From contig JSZA02000040.1 in assembly GCA_000785145.2 (NCBI GenBank), positions 1-48,753 of the forward strand: a DNA stretch of 48,753 bases. The letters are read 5' to 3'. Positions 9,060 to 18,012 of the stretch are shown piece after piece. The position numbers and the translations under genes were made by a program. Origin of the DNA: Candidatus Thiomargarita nelsonii. GTDB taxonomy: Bacteria > Pseudomonadota > Gammaproteobacteria > Beggiatoales > Beggiatoaceae. The notes under the pieces are model-generated. The model worked only from the letters and a program-made list of their open reading frames with translations, was not told where the DNA came from and searched no databases. Each line of letters starts with the position of its first letter. The stretch's first letter is position 1.

Positions 9060-11039
9060 ATGAAACTAAAAACAAAATTATTACTCACTGGCATTGGTTT
9101 GGTTGTCACTATGACCACGGTGATTATTTCTGTGGTCAATGTGAAAATTAGTACACGAGAACGTAACCGTATTACCTCAGAGTTATTAGTGTCTGCCAGT
9201 AACTATGAATTCGTCTTAAATAATAAAGAACGGGAATTGGCGATTCATATACGCACATTTTTTCAAGATCCTTTACGTCTGGCGGAATTTGAAAATGGCC
9301 AAGCAGAGGAAAGTTTTCGACGGCAGATTGGGCCTTATCTCAAAGAAATTGGTTATTCCAATAAAGATAATTTTGCGGCTGTCTTTCATTACATTGTGGG
9401 CGAAAAGGAGCCTGTATTATATATATATGACTCCAAACCAGAAGAGGATTTGCTTGAACCTTATCAAGCTTCCCATGTTGCTCTCTACACAGCCTATCTC
9501 AGTAACACGATAGAATTACCCCTCAATGAGGTTTTGAAGCAAGGGCAATTATCTTATGGCCAAACTTTTGTGCTGGATGGGCGGCTGTTCCGGGTTCAAG
9601 GCATTCCCATACAAGCCGCTGCGACTGTAGCCCCAATAGGCGCATTCTTTTTATTTAGTGAAGTCACAGATAGCTTTGCTCAGCAGTTTATTCTGAATGC
9701 CAGCTATTCTCAACAAGAACCGCAAAATATCAACCTAAGAAGCCTGCAAAAAACGTTGGGGGAAAAAGCGATAACCTTAGGGGAAAAAGCGAGACCAGAA
9801 ACCGTATTCTTGGTACAAGAAAAGGCCGTTGCCACAAGCAATGCTGATTTATCTGAGTTGATGACAAAACTCACTCAGTCTCTACTACAAGCCCAAACAA
9901 AAATAAATGAAGTACGCGAGATTACCTTGGGCAGCGAACGTTATTTGAGTTTATGGCGACCTTGGACACCTCAATCTGGTTATTTTTTGTTAAAAAGCTA
10001 TGATGATGCGATTGCTCCCTTACGCGCTTTGCAACGCGGCTTGTTGATATTAGGCTTTGTTGTCATGTTGATTGCTATCATCGTTTTTTTGTTGCTCACG
10101 CGCAGTCTGGTTTTACCCATTTGTCGCTTACTTAAAGGGACACAGGCTGTGGAAGCGGGGAATTTAGAGACAATTGTACCAGTGACAAGCAAGGATGAGA
10201 TTGGTCATCTAACCCAAGCCTTTAACCAGATGGTTTCACAAGTGCGGGAAAAGAAAAAAGTAGAGGCGATGCTGGCAGAAAAAGAAATTGAACGGCATCG
10301 CTCCATTTCTGGCATGGTGACGGGTGTCGCCCATGAGCTCAACACGCCCTTGGGCATAGTCAACAGTTCAGCCGATTTGATTGAAATGGCATTGGACGCT
10401 GAAACGGTGTCAGAATTAGCCCAAGGAAAGGATGAAGAGACGGAAGAAACACTGAACGATATTGTTGATGCCTGTCAGTTGATACAAAGCAATATTAAGA
10501 AAGCCAGTGGCTTAGTACAACGGTTTAAGAGTATTTCGCTTGAGCAACTCACGGATTCTTTAGAAACGGTAGATTTAGTCGAGAAATTGGATGAACAATT
10601 GATGCTTTATAAAGTGGCTGCCCGTGATTCTAAACTGGATATCGCACTTGAGAGCGGCAAAAGCACCCACAGACAATGGCAAGGCTATCCGGGCTATTTA
10701 TTTCAAATTATGCAAAATCTGTTATCCAATATTGACAGTTACGCTTACTCCGAGGGTGGAAAAGTGGTTGTGACTGTCAAATCGACGAGGATAAAAGGCG
10801 TTCCCAGCTTTCTTATCAGCGTACAAGACTTTGGTGCGGGTATGTCAGAAGAAAGCGTCTCGCGTGTTTTTGATGCATTTTATACCACCGGGCGTAGTCA
10901 AGGCGGGACTGGTTTAGGTATGGCTATTGTGCATACTTTGGTGACTTCTGCGTTAAAAGGTTCGATTGACGTTTCTTCTCAATTGGGTCAGGGGACTACC
11001 TTTACGCTTTCTTTTCCACAAACGTTAACTGAATTTTAA
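9060..11039 (+). CDS. Membrane histidine kinase with extracytoplasmic sensor domain (copy 1)
   Basis: Sensor kinase of about 659 residues. TM1 spans roughly residues 5-25; an extracytoplasmic sensor region runs to about 325; TM2 lies in LLILGFVVMLIAIIVFLLL; a HAMP domain follows (AVEAGNLETIVPVTSKDEIG). The H-box is VAHELNTPLG, the N-box QIMQNLLSNIDSYA, and the ATP-lid glycine motifs are VQDFGAGMS and GGTGLGMAIVH, so it should be active. Start chosen at the ATG at 9060, which gives a proper positive-inside first helix; the further upstream extension is translated repeat. It is a close paralogue of the kinase at 11804. A palindrome (gtgcaaggtacgccttgcac) separates it from the molybdoenzyme. Likely senses a periplasmic redox or ligand signal and phosphorylates the regulator at 4197 (inference). 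Confidence 0.88.
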   Translation: MKLKTKLLLTGIGLVVTMTTVIISVVNVKISTRERNRITSELLVSASNYEFVLNNKERELAIHIRTFFQDPLRLAEFENGQAEESFRRQIGPYLKEIGYSNKDNFAAVFHYIVGEKEPVLYIYDSKPEEDLLEPYQASHVALYTAYLSNTIELPLNEVLKQGQLSYGQTFVLDGRLFRVQGIPIQAAATVAPIGAFFLFSEVTDSFAQQFILNASYSQQEPQNINLRSLQKTLGEKAITLGEKARPETVFLVQEKAVATSNADLSELMTKLTQSLLQAQTKINEVREITLGSERYLSLWRPWTPQSGYFLLKSYDDAIAPLRALQRGLLILGFVVMLIAIIVFLLLTRSLVLPICRLLKGTQAVEAGNLETIVPVTSKDEIGHLTQAFNQMVSQVREKKKVEAMLAEKEIERHRSISGMVTGVAHELNTPLGIVNSSADLIEMALDAETVSELAQGKDEETEETLNDIVDACQLIQSNIKKASGLVQRFKSISLEQLTDSLETVDLVEKLDEQLMLYKVAARDSKLDIALESGKSTHRQWQGYPGYLFQIMQNLLSNIDSYAYSEGGKVVVTVKSTRIKGVPSFLISVQDFGAGMSEESVSRVFDAFYTTGRSQGGTGLGMAIVHTLVTSALKGSIDVSSQLGQGTTFTLSFPQTLTEF

Positions 11040-11099
11040 TGTATTTTGGAGTCCAAAGCTTTAGCTTTGGACAGGAGCAATCACAATGAGGAAAATATT

Positions 11100-11807
11100 A
11101 TGAAACGACTTGACTATTATTTAGTTTCTGGCATCCTCCTAGTTGTTCTCAGTGGATGTGCCACGACTCCGCCCTTAAAAGCCGGATACGGTAGCATCAT
11201 TGTCACCGCTCTGGCAAAGCAAGACGAGGATGTTAAACAGGAAGACGATTTCGATGATGGCATTTATGAGTCAGACGGCACAGAAGACAAGACTCTCTAT
11301 GATTATCAATCATTTAATGATTTAGTCGTCTCCGTTCAAGGTCAAACGGCTCAAGTACCCAATGTTGTCACCCTCACTTTGACCCCCAAAGGCTTTACTA
11401 AACCCTTTCAAGCCGCAGCGCATAAGGCGGTCATTCGCTTTGTCAATCAGACCCAACAAGCGGTCTCTTTCTTTGGCTATGATGAACAAGCCGAGAAAGA
11501 ATTTAATGACTGGCCTCAAGTGGCACCGGGGCAGAGTCAGGATTGGGTGGTCGATACGGATGGTATTGTCCAAGTGTTTGCTGAGGAATTTGAGGAAAGC
11601 GCAACTTTATTGTATCTCTCCGCTGGCGAACAGGTGGCGGTTTTGCCGTCTGATAAAAGTTACGCTTTTAGCGATTTAAAACCTGGTACTTATACCGTGA
11701 CAGGTTGGCATCCGCTACTCCCAGCAGAACGCAAGCAGGTGACAGTCAAGGCGGGTGAACGGGCCAACATTCAATTACTTTTCTCAGTGGACGTGTTAAA
11801 TCAATGA
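11100..11807 (+). CDS. Lipoprotein with two beta-sandwich-like domains
   Basis: A 235-residue protein with a lipoprotein signal: charged start MKRLDYY, hydrophobic core, then lipobox LSGC with the lipidated Cys at residue 20. The middle has a cupredoxin-like flavour (AVIRFVNQTQQAVSFFGYD) but lacks an evident set of copper ligands. The C-terminal part (SDLKPGTYTVTGWHP, then VTVKAGE) resembles carboxypeptidase-regulatory-like folds. Start at 11100 chosen for the lipobox; the upstream in-frame codons are a GGAG palindrome repeat. The stop overlaps the next kinase start by 4 bp, indicating translational coupling, so it may be an accessory ligand-binding partner for the kinase. Confidence 0.8.
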   Translation: MKRLDYYLVSGILLVVLSGCATTPPLKAGYGSIIVTALAKQDEDVKQEDDFDDGIYESDGTEDKTLYDYQSFNDLVVSVQGQTAQVPNVVTLTLTPKGFTKPFQAAAHKAVIRFVNQTQQAVSFFGYDEQAEKEFNDWPQVAPGQSQDWVVDTDGIVQVFAEEFEESATLLYLSAGEQVAVLPSDKSYAFSDLKPGTYTVTGWHPLLPAERKQVTVKAGERANIQLLFSVDVLNQ

Positions 11808-13738
11808 AACTAGGCACAAAATTATTAATCGCAGGCATTTCTCTGGTTGTTATTATGACCACCGTGATTATTTATGTGGTCAATGTGAATCTCAGTGAAC
11901 GAGAACGTAATCGTATTATTTCAGATTTATTAGTGTCTGCCAGCAACTATGAAGTGGTTCTCAATAACAAAGAACGAGAATTGGCGATTCAGGTACGCAC
12001 CTTTTTTCAAGATCCCTTACGTTTGGCTGAAATTGAAAATTATGAAGCACCACTGAGTTTTCATGCTGTGATTGATTCTTATCTTAAAGATATTGGTTAC
12101 GCAGATAGACATCAATTTGGTGCCGTTTTTCATGAAATTGAGGCTGGCGATGACTTACAATTAAATTTGTTATATCCCCCCGCGCCTGAAGGCGATCTGC
12201 CTAAGTATTATCAAGAACTCCGTACTTTTCTCAATACGGTACAAGGCGAGATACCTTTGGATGAGGTTTTGATTGAGGGCCAATTATTTTATAGCAAAAC
12301 CTTGGTGCTGGAGGGGCGGCTGTTTCGGGTTCAAGGTATTCCCATACAACAAGCGGCACATGCGGGTGAAGAATCCCCGCTCCCAATGGGTGCATTATTT
12401 TTGTTTTCTGAAGTCACAGATAGCTTTGCGCGTCGCTTTATTCTGGAGACTAAGCAATCCGAAGATGCTCTAAAAAATATGCAAGAAAGGCTGGGGGAAA
12501 AAGCTAAACCGGAAACTGTTTTTTTGGTACAAGGACAAGCGATGCCTGTTGCTACAACCCGTGCTGATTTTGCTGGCTTGACAGAATTCAGTGAATTTGT
12601 ACAAACTCAAGCTATTGACGAGCTCATCACATTGAAGGGAGAAGATTATGTCGGTTTATGGCAACCTTGGATAAGCGGCACGGGTTATTTGTTGCTAAAA
12701 AGCTATGATGATGCGATTGCCCCCTTACGCGCTTTGCAACGCAAGTTGCTCATATTAGGTTTTGTTGTCATGCTGATTGCGATCATCGTGACTTTGTTGC
12801 TCACGCGCAGTTTAGTTTTACCCATTTCTCGCTTGGTTGAAGCGACACATGCGGTGGAAGGGGGAAATTTAGACGCGCTTGTGCCGGTGACAAGCAAGGA
12901 TGAGATTGGTCATCTCACCCACTCTTTTAATCACATGGTTTCACAAGTGCGGGAAAAGGAAAAAGTCGAGGCGATGTTGGCACAGAAAGAAATTGAACGG
13001 CATCGTTCCATTTCTGAAATGGTGACGGGTGTCGCTCATGAAATCAACACGCCCTTGGGTATCGTCAACAGTTCCGCCGATTTGATTGAAATGGCTTTGG
13101 ACGCTGATACCGTGTCAGAATTGTCCGAAGGAAAGGATGAAGACACGGAGGAAACGTTGAACGATATTGTTGATGCTTGTCAGTTGATACAAAGTAATAT
13201 TGGGAGAGCCAGTCGTTTAGTACAACGGTTTAAGAGTATTTCTGTCGATCAACTCACGGATAGTTTAGAAACGGTGGATTTGGTCGAGAAATTGGATGAA
13301 CAATTGATGCTTTATAAAGTGGGTGCCCGTGATTCTAAACTGGATATTGCAGTTGAGAGCGAGTTAGTTGATAAACAATGGCAAGGCTATCCGGGTTATT
13401 TATTCCAAATTATGCAAAATTTGTTATCCAATATTGATCGTTACGCTTATTCTGAGGGTGGAAAAGTGGTGGTGAGTGTCAAATCGACGATAATAAAAGG
13501 CGTTCCCAATTTTATTGTCAGCGTACAAGATTTTGGTGTGGGTATGTCAGAAGAAAGCGTGTCCCGTGTTTTTGATGCTTTTTATACCACAGGGCGTAGT
13601 AAAGGGGGGAGTGGTTTAGGCATGGCTATTGTGCATAATCTGGTGACTTCTGCCTTAAAGGGTTCGATTGACGTTTATTCTCAATTGGATCAGGGGACTA
13701 CTTTTACGCTTTGTTTTCCACAAATTTTAAGTGAATAA
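11804..13738 (+). CDS. Membrane histidine kinase with extracytoplasmic sensor domain (copy 2)
   Basis: A 644-residue paralogue of the kinase at 9060, alike throughout in architecture: TM1 near residues 5-25, an extracytoplasmic sensor, TM2 in LLILGFVVMLIAIIVTLLL, HAMP, H-box VAHEINTPLG, N-box QIMQNLLSNIDRYA, and glycine motifs VQDFGVGMS and GGSGLGMAIVH. The kinase halves are nearly identical while the sensor region is the most divergent part, especially near residues 70-250. That is what is expected after tandem duplication followed by divergence of the sensed ligand. Translationally coupled to the lipoprotein (ATGA overlap). A repeat element follows directly after its stop codon. Confidence 0.88.
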   Translation: MKLGTKLLIAGISLVVIMTTVIIYVVNVNLSERERNRIISDLLVSASNYEVVLNNKERELAIQVRTFFQDPLRLAEIENYEAPLSFHAVIDSYLKDIGYADRHQFGAVFHEIEAGDDLQLNLLYPPAPEGDLPKYYQELRTFLNTVQGEIPLDEVLIEGQLFYSKTLVLEGRLFRVQGIPIQQAAHAGEESPLPMGALFLFSEVTDSFARRFILETKQSEDALKNMQERLGEKAKPETVFLVQGQAMPVATTRADFAGLTEFSEFVQTQAIDELITLKGEDYVGLWQPWISGTGYLLLKSYDDAIAPLRALQRKLLILGFVVMLIAIIVTLLLTRSLVLPISRLVEATHAVEGGNLDALVPVTSKDEIGHLTHSFNHMVSQVREKEKVEAMLAQKEIERHRSISEMVTGVAHEINTPLGIVNSSADLIEMALDADTVSELSEGKDEDTEETLNDIVDACQLIQSNIGRASRLVQRFKSISVDQLTDSLETVDLVEKLDEQLMLYKVGARDSKLDIAVESELVDKQWQGYPGYLFQIMQNLLSNIDRYAYSEGGKVVVSVKSTIIKGVPNFIVSVQDFGVGMSEESVSRVFDAFYTTGRSKGGSGLGMAIVHNLVTSALKGSIDVYSQLDQGTTFTLCFPQILSE

Positions 13739-13739
13739 T

Positions 13740-13905
13740 AAGTACTGAACCATAAATTATCGGATATTTTGGAGTCCAAAGCTTTAGCTTTGGACTGTTG
13801 TTTTTTCTCACATCCAAAGCTTTAGCTTTGGACTGTTGTTTTTTCTCACATCCAAAGCTAAAGCTTTGGACTCCAAAAGACTGGAAAACTTATGGTTCAG
13901 TACTT
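13740..13905. mobile_element. Element with aagtactgaaccataa inverted ends and REP-like core
   Basis: Perfect 16 bp inverted ends, aagtactgaaccataa (13740-13755) and ttatggttcagtactt (13890-13905), enclose three GGAG-type palindromes (13771-13874) built from tccaaagctttagctttgga. I see no target duplication. End sequences of the same type recur next to the same palindromes at about 16122-16143 and 23890-23936, and degenerate at about 39000-39045, so it is a second family of small non-coding elements. Confidence 0.65.
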
Positions 13906-13936
13906 AGTAGCAATCTAAAAAAATCGAGGTATTAAC

Positions 13937-14539
13937 ATGAAAATCATATTGTCTTGCCTGTTTTTACTGGCGATTGCGACGGCACAAGCGGGAGATATTG
14001 GTGGCACTATTATTAATAAAAGCCGCTTGAATCCCAAGCATATTGTTGTTTATCTGGACGGCAATATCGCGGATTCAAACAAAACAGAAGCTTTTGTCAT
14101 AGAACAGAAAAAGAGAAAATTCAGACCGACATTTTTGGTTGTGCCAGTGAACCGTTCAATCATATTCCGTAATAACGAAGCCAAAGATATTAACCATAAC
14201 GTCTTCAGTCGCTCACCTAACTGGAATGTGGATTTGGGTTTAATGGGACCTGGTAATCAGCAAAGTCGAGTTTTTCCAAAACAGGGTAGAGTGCGTGTTT
14301 TGTGTAGCGTTCACCGCCATATGCGTATGGAAGTCTATGTCACCCCTAATGCGTATTTTGCTGAAGTGAAGAATAGTCGGTATGTGATTAAGGATGTACC
14401 GCCGGGCACTTATACGATTAAGGCATGGGTTAGCAATGGACGCATTAGGTCATCCACTTCGAGAATTACTGTGACGTCTGGAAAGATGGCTGTATGGGAT
14501 GTTGAACTTCGTCGCAGAGGGCGGCGGCGTTCTCGTTAA
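13937..14539 (+). CDS. Secreted cupredoxin (plastocyanin-like) protein
   Basis: A 200-residue protein with a cleavable signal peptide (residues 1-18, ending ATAQA). Candidate type 1 copper ligands are His87 in INHNVF, Cys123 and His126/128 in VLCSVHRHM, and Met129 or Met131. The family is often annotated as methylamine-utilisation or plastocyanin-like protein. The segment after it (IKDVPPGTYTIKAWVSNG) is a carboxypeptidase-regulatory-like strand set. The C-terminus is very Arg-rich. GAGG at about 13925 precedes the ATG. It lies between the kinase block and glutamate dehydrogenase; a periplasmic electron carrier or copper sensor are both possible. Confidence 0.8.
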   Translation: MKIILSCLFLLAIATAQAGDIGGTIINKSRLNPKHIVVYLDGNIADSNKTEAFVIEQKKRKFRPTFLVVPVNRSIIFRNNEAKDINHNVFSRSPNWNVDLGLMGPGNQQSRVFPKQGRVRVLCSVHRHMRMEVYVTPNAYFAEVKNSRYVIKDVPPGTYTIKAWVSNGRIRSSTSRITVTSGKMAVWDVELRRRGRRRSR

Positions 14540-14567
14540 AAAATAATTGACTAAGGAGAAAATCACC

Positions 14568-15923
14568 ATGATGATAGGCAATACTGTTCAAGAACAACTT
14601 GACAATTTTATGCAAGGGCTGAAACGCCGCAATCAGGGACAAACTGAATTTCATCAGGCTGTTTATGAGGTTGCAGCAACCATTATCCCTTATATTTATG
14701 ATAAGCCCATTTACCAAGAAGCCGCTATTTTGGAACGTTTGACTGAGCCGGATAGAATTATCTCTTTTCGTGTCTGCTGGGAAGATGATCAGGGGAATGT
14801 GCGTACTAATCGGGGCTATCGGGTACAACATTGCAATGCGATTGGTCCTTACAAGGGGGGCATCCGTTTTCACCATGATCTCAGCCTCAGTGTGTTGAAG
14901 TTTTTGGCTTTTGAACAAACTTTGAAAAACAGTTTAACGGGTTTACCAATGGGTGGCGCGAAAGGCGGTGCCGATTTTAATCCCAAGGGTAAATCTGACC
15001 GTGAAGTCATGCGCTTTTGTCAGGCTTTTATGACGGAACTTTCGCGCCATATTGGGCCATTCACCGATGTGCCCGCTGGAGATATTGGTGTCGGTGCGAG
15101 AGAAATCAGTTATATGTTTGGTCAATTCAAGCGTATTGCGAATGAGTTTACGGGGGTGATGACGGGTAAGGGACTGGCTTTTGGGGGGAGCCTTATCCGT
15201 ACTGAAGCGACGGGTTATGGTGCGGTTTACATGATGGAGGATATGCTAAAACACCACGGACATACGTTGGAAGGTAAAACCGCTGTGGTGTCTGGTTCAG
15301 GCAATGTGGCAGAATATACGGTGGAAAAGGTGACCCAATTGGGGGGTAAAGTGGTCACGATGTCTGATTCTGGCGGCTTTATTTATGATCCTGATGGTAT
15401 TAATGAGGAAAAATTGGCCTTTATCAAAGAGCTTAAACAGGTCAAACGTGGGCGTATTTCTGAATATGCAAAAGAATTTGAGGTCGAATTCCATGCGAAA
15501 CAAGGGCCTTGGGCTGTGCCTTGTGATCTCGCCTTTCCTTGTGCCACCCAAAATGAGTTGAATGGTCAAGATGCTGAAACTTTGATCAAAAATGGTTGTC
15601 TTGCCGTTTCTGAAGGGGCTAATATGCCGACTGAACAAGAAGGCGTTAAGGCTTTTCAGAAAGCCAAGATATTATTTGCGCCGAGCAAAGCGGCTAATGC
15701 GGGTGGGGTTGCGGTGTCAGGCTTGGAAATGACCCAAAATAGTATGCGTTTGTCCTGGTCACGGGAAGAACTCGATCAACGCTTGCGTCAAATTATGATG
15801 GATATCCATTCTCAATGTGTTGAATATGGTACTGAAAATGGAGAAATTAATTATCTGAAAGGGGCGAATATTGGTGGTTTTATTAAGGTGGCTGATGCGA
15901 TATTGGCTTATGGGATTATTTGA
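14568..15923 (+). CDS. gdhA: NADP-type glutamate dehydrogenase
   Basis: A 451-residue enzyme for reductive amination of 2-oxoglutarate to glutamate, the usual length for the hexameric bacterial family. Substrate-site motifs are GPYKGGIRFH (with the conserved Lys), PMGGAKGGADF and DVPAGDIGVGAREI. The nucleotide site is VVSGSGNVAEYT (about 235-250). The MTGKGLAFGGS motif is as in NADP-specific enzymes. Start at 14568 because AGGAG lies 9 bp upstream; the TTG further up overlaps that site. It is followed by a strong intrinsic terminator. It lies 28 bp after the cupredoxin gene and may share its transcript. Confidence 0.95.
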   Translation: MMIGNTVQEQLDNFMQGLKRRNQGQTEFHQAVYEVAATIIPYIYDKPIYQEAAILERLTEPDRIISFRVCWEDDQGNVRTNRGYRVQHCNAIGPYKGGIRFHHDLSLSVLKFLAFEQTLKNSLTGLPMGGAKGGADFNPKGKSDREVMRFCQAFMTELSRHIGPFTDVPAGDIGVGAREISYMFGQFKRIANEFTGVMTGKGLAFGGSLIRTEATGYGAVYMMEDMLKHHGHTLEGKTAVVSGSGNVAEYTVEKVTQLGGKVVTMSDSGGFIYDPDGINEEKLAFIKELKQVKRGRISEYAKEFEVEFHAKQGPWAVPCDLAFPCATQNELNGQDAETLIKNGCLAVSEGANMPTEQEGVKAFQKAKILFAPSKAANAGGVAVSGLEMTQNSMRLSWSREELDQRLRQIMMDIHSQCVEYGTENGEINYLKGANIGGFIKVADAILAYGII

Positions 15924-15940
15924 GGTGGTTATCAGCAAAG

Positions 15941-15970
15941 AAATCCTATTTTTTAAAAAAATAGGATTTC
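15941..15970 (+). terminator. Intrinsic terminator after gdhA
   Basis: The perfect inverted repeat aaatcctatttttt / aaaaaaataggattt starts 18 bp after the gdhA stop. The arms are AT-rich with a T-run inside, so it can act in both directions. Confidence 0.8.
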
Positions 15971-16056
15971 TCATGATTATTAGGTCAAATTGGCTGGCTT
16001 TGAGATGCGCTTGTCATTTTTGATCTGAGCACTTTTGTGTTATATTCGGGTATTTT

Positions 16057-16214
16057 GGAGTCCAAAGCTTTAGCTTTGGATGTATGTGTCCAAAGCTAAA
16101 GCTTTGGACTCCAAAATCTCCGATAATTCATGGTTCAGTACTTATATTCTGGTATTTTGGAGTCCAAAGCTTTAGCTTTGGATGTATGTGTCCAAAGCTA
16201 AAGCTTTGGACTCC
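16057..16214. repeat. Two tandem copies of a GGAG-foot inverted palindrome pair
   Basis: Two near-identical 56 bp units, 16057-16112 and 16159-16214. Each reads GGAG + tccaaagctttagctttgga + spacer tgtatgtg + tccaaagctaaagctttgga + CTCC. This is the layout of a REPIN, two REP hairpins facing each other with the conserved GGAG foot outside. The spacer between units includes ccgataattcatggttcagtactt, the end of the second element family. Confidence 0.85.
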
Positions 16215-16252
16215 AAAAGACGCTTTAACTTTCCAGAAAAAAGAGGTATCAA

Positions 16253-17539
16253 ATGACACCAATAAAATTTGATTGTTTATTGCCTAAATTACTACTAGCC
16301 ACATGGATGTTGCTGATTATGTCCCCATCCGCGTGGGCAGAGGCCGGAGTCGTCCCTAAGGATACATATCACACACGAGTTGCCTTGGTGATTGGCAACA
16401 GCAAGTATCAGAAAGGGCAGTTGCCAAATGCCACTAACGATGCAAAAGACATGGCCCAAGCACTACAGAAATATGGCTTTACCGTCATCCACAAACAAGA
16501 TATCGATCAGGATGCAATGGAGCAGGCCATTGATGAGTTTGAGCAGCGTATCAGCAAAAACGGGATCAGTTTGTTCTACTATGCAGGGCACGGCATGCAA
16601 ATCAAGGGGGACAATTACCTTATCCCGCTCAACTCAAAAATTGAGAAACAAGAGCAGGTTCGCTCTCGCGCCGTTAATGTTCAGAAGATCATCGACGTGA
16701 TGACTGATGCCGGCGGTCGCGTCAATATTGTCATCTTGGATGCCAGCCGCGATAATCCGTTTCGGGGTTTGTTTCAAACAACAGGCAGCGGCTTAGCTGC
16801 CATACATATTCCGCAGGGGATTATTGTCAGTTATGCCACCGCCCCCGGCAAAACGGTAGGTGATAATGGGCTTTACACGGCAAATTTGCTCAAAGCCATC
16901 GAAATCCCCTGTTTGCCCATTGAAAGGGTATTGAAACAAACGGCTAGCGAGGTTGAACGGGCGAGTGGTGGTCAACAAGTGCCTTGGGTGTCGTCGTGGT
17001 TGACAGGAAAGGATTTTTGTTTTACGCCTTGTAGGCAGGTATCGCCGTCTGTTGAGCGATTGTTGCGTATATGCGAAAGGCATTATAAAGCCAATCGTTT
17101 AACCATCGGTCGTGGTGGGACTGCTTTGGCGTGTTATGAGGAGGTCTTAAAAAAAGACCCGATGAATGAGAAAGCGGGCCTTGGAGCAGGGCCAGACGAA
17201 GCGAGCAAAACAGTATTTGGCGAGTTTACGCAAAGTGAATCACCTAATTTAGCTGAATTGGAAGCCGAGCCGTCGTCTTTTAACATTGTTAAGGTAAACA
17301 ATGTGAGAGAATTTCTTGAAGCCATTGCTCCAAACACAACAATAGAGTTAAAAAAGGGCATTTACAATATATCTCATGCCATTGATGTGAAAAATAAATA
17401 TATCAAATGGGAAAACCCAGCCGATGGATATGAGCCAATCATTAGCTCTGTTGAGAATTTAACGATAAAAGCTGAGAATGGAACCCAAATTCTCATTGAA
17501 CCTCGGTATGCTTTTGTCATGAGTTTTGAAAACAGTAGA
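16253..17539 (+). pseudogene. 5' part of caspase-like / beta-helix / PQQ protein, cut by IS607 element
   Basis: Signal peptide (residues 1-29), then a caspase-like (peptidase C14) domain from about residue 40 to 260. The catalytic His is in YYAGHGMQ (His113), but the expected catalytic Cys in the DACRDNPF motif is Ser (DASRDNPF, Ser165, codon AGC, one base from TGC). A short conserved region (ICERHYKANRLTIGRGGTALACYEEVLKKDP) is shared with the WD40 protein at 39092. From about residue 350 a right-handed beta-helix (NosD-like) begins (VNNVREFLEAIAPNTTIELKKG). Translation runs a few codons into the element and stops at 17566. Upstream agagg precedes the ATG. The rest of the protein is at 19766-21532; the joined product would be about 1,020 residues. 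Confidence 0.85.
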
Positions 17540-17860
17540 GTTTATACACAAAAACCACCAAAATAACCAAAAATACAAAATAGTTTTTTTAATGTATAGT
17601 ATAAGAGTTAGCATTAAACACCCCCCTACACCACAAAAACCAATCAAAAAAAACTCTTGACAGACAATAATTATTTGTAGTACCCTGCGGACCTTAGGGA
17701 AGGTCAAGAAGGCAGTTATAATGCGGTTCAGTATGTAATGTTATACTGGTAAAACCTGAAACTTATAATTAGACATAAGATTATCTTCAAAATCGGTGTA
17801 GGGGCGGGCAACCACAAGGGATTGCCCCACCTCGGGTTGGTTGCCCTTTAAAATTATATA

Positions 17861-17952
17861 AAAGGTGATAGATGGTTTATCACCCAAGGGAGCTTACTCC
17901 TTAGACATCACCAGGCTAAATATATTTTGTGGTTTTGGCGTTTTAAAGTTGA
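17861..17952 (+). ncRNA. Duplicate omega-RNA-like / TnpB 3'-end segment (left copy)
   Basis: About 90 bp matching the right end of the element (19679-19763) in the same orientation. It has a first stem ggtgata...tatcacc and a second stem aaggag...ctcctt, and ends in gtggttttggcgttttaaag. It is open in the TnpB frame (KVIDGLSPKGAYSLDITRL against KVIEVLSPQGACPLNITK at the true end). The second stem differs from the right copy yet still pairs, suggesting structure is kept. Best read as the residue of an earlier element's 3' end next to which the current element sits, or as a captured extra guide-RNA scaffold. Confidence 0.6.
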
Positions 17953-18012
17953 CATGGCAAGCAAAAAAGACTCAAATCGAAAAAAAAAAACACAAAATTG
18001 TGATTTTATGTT

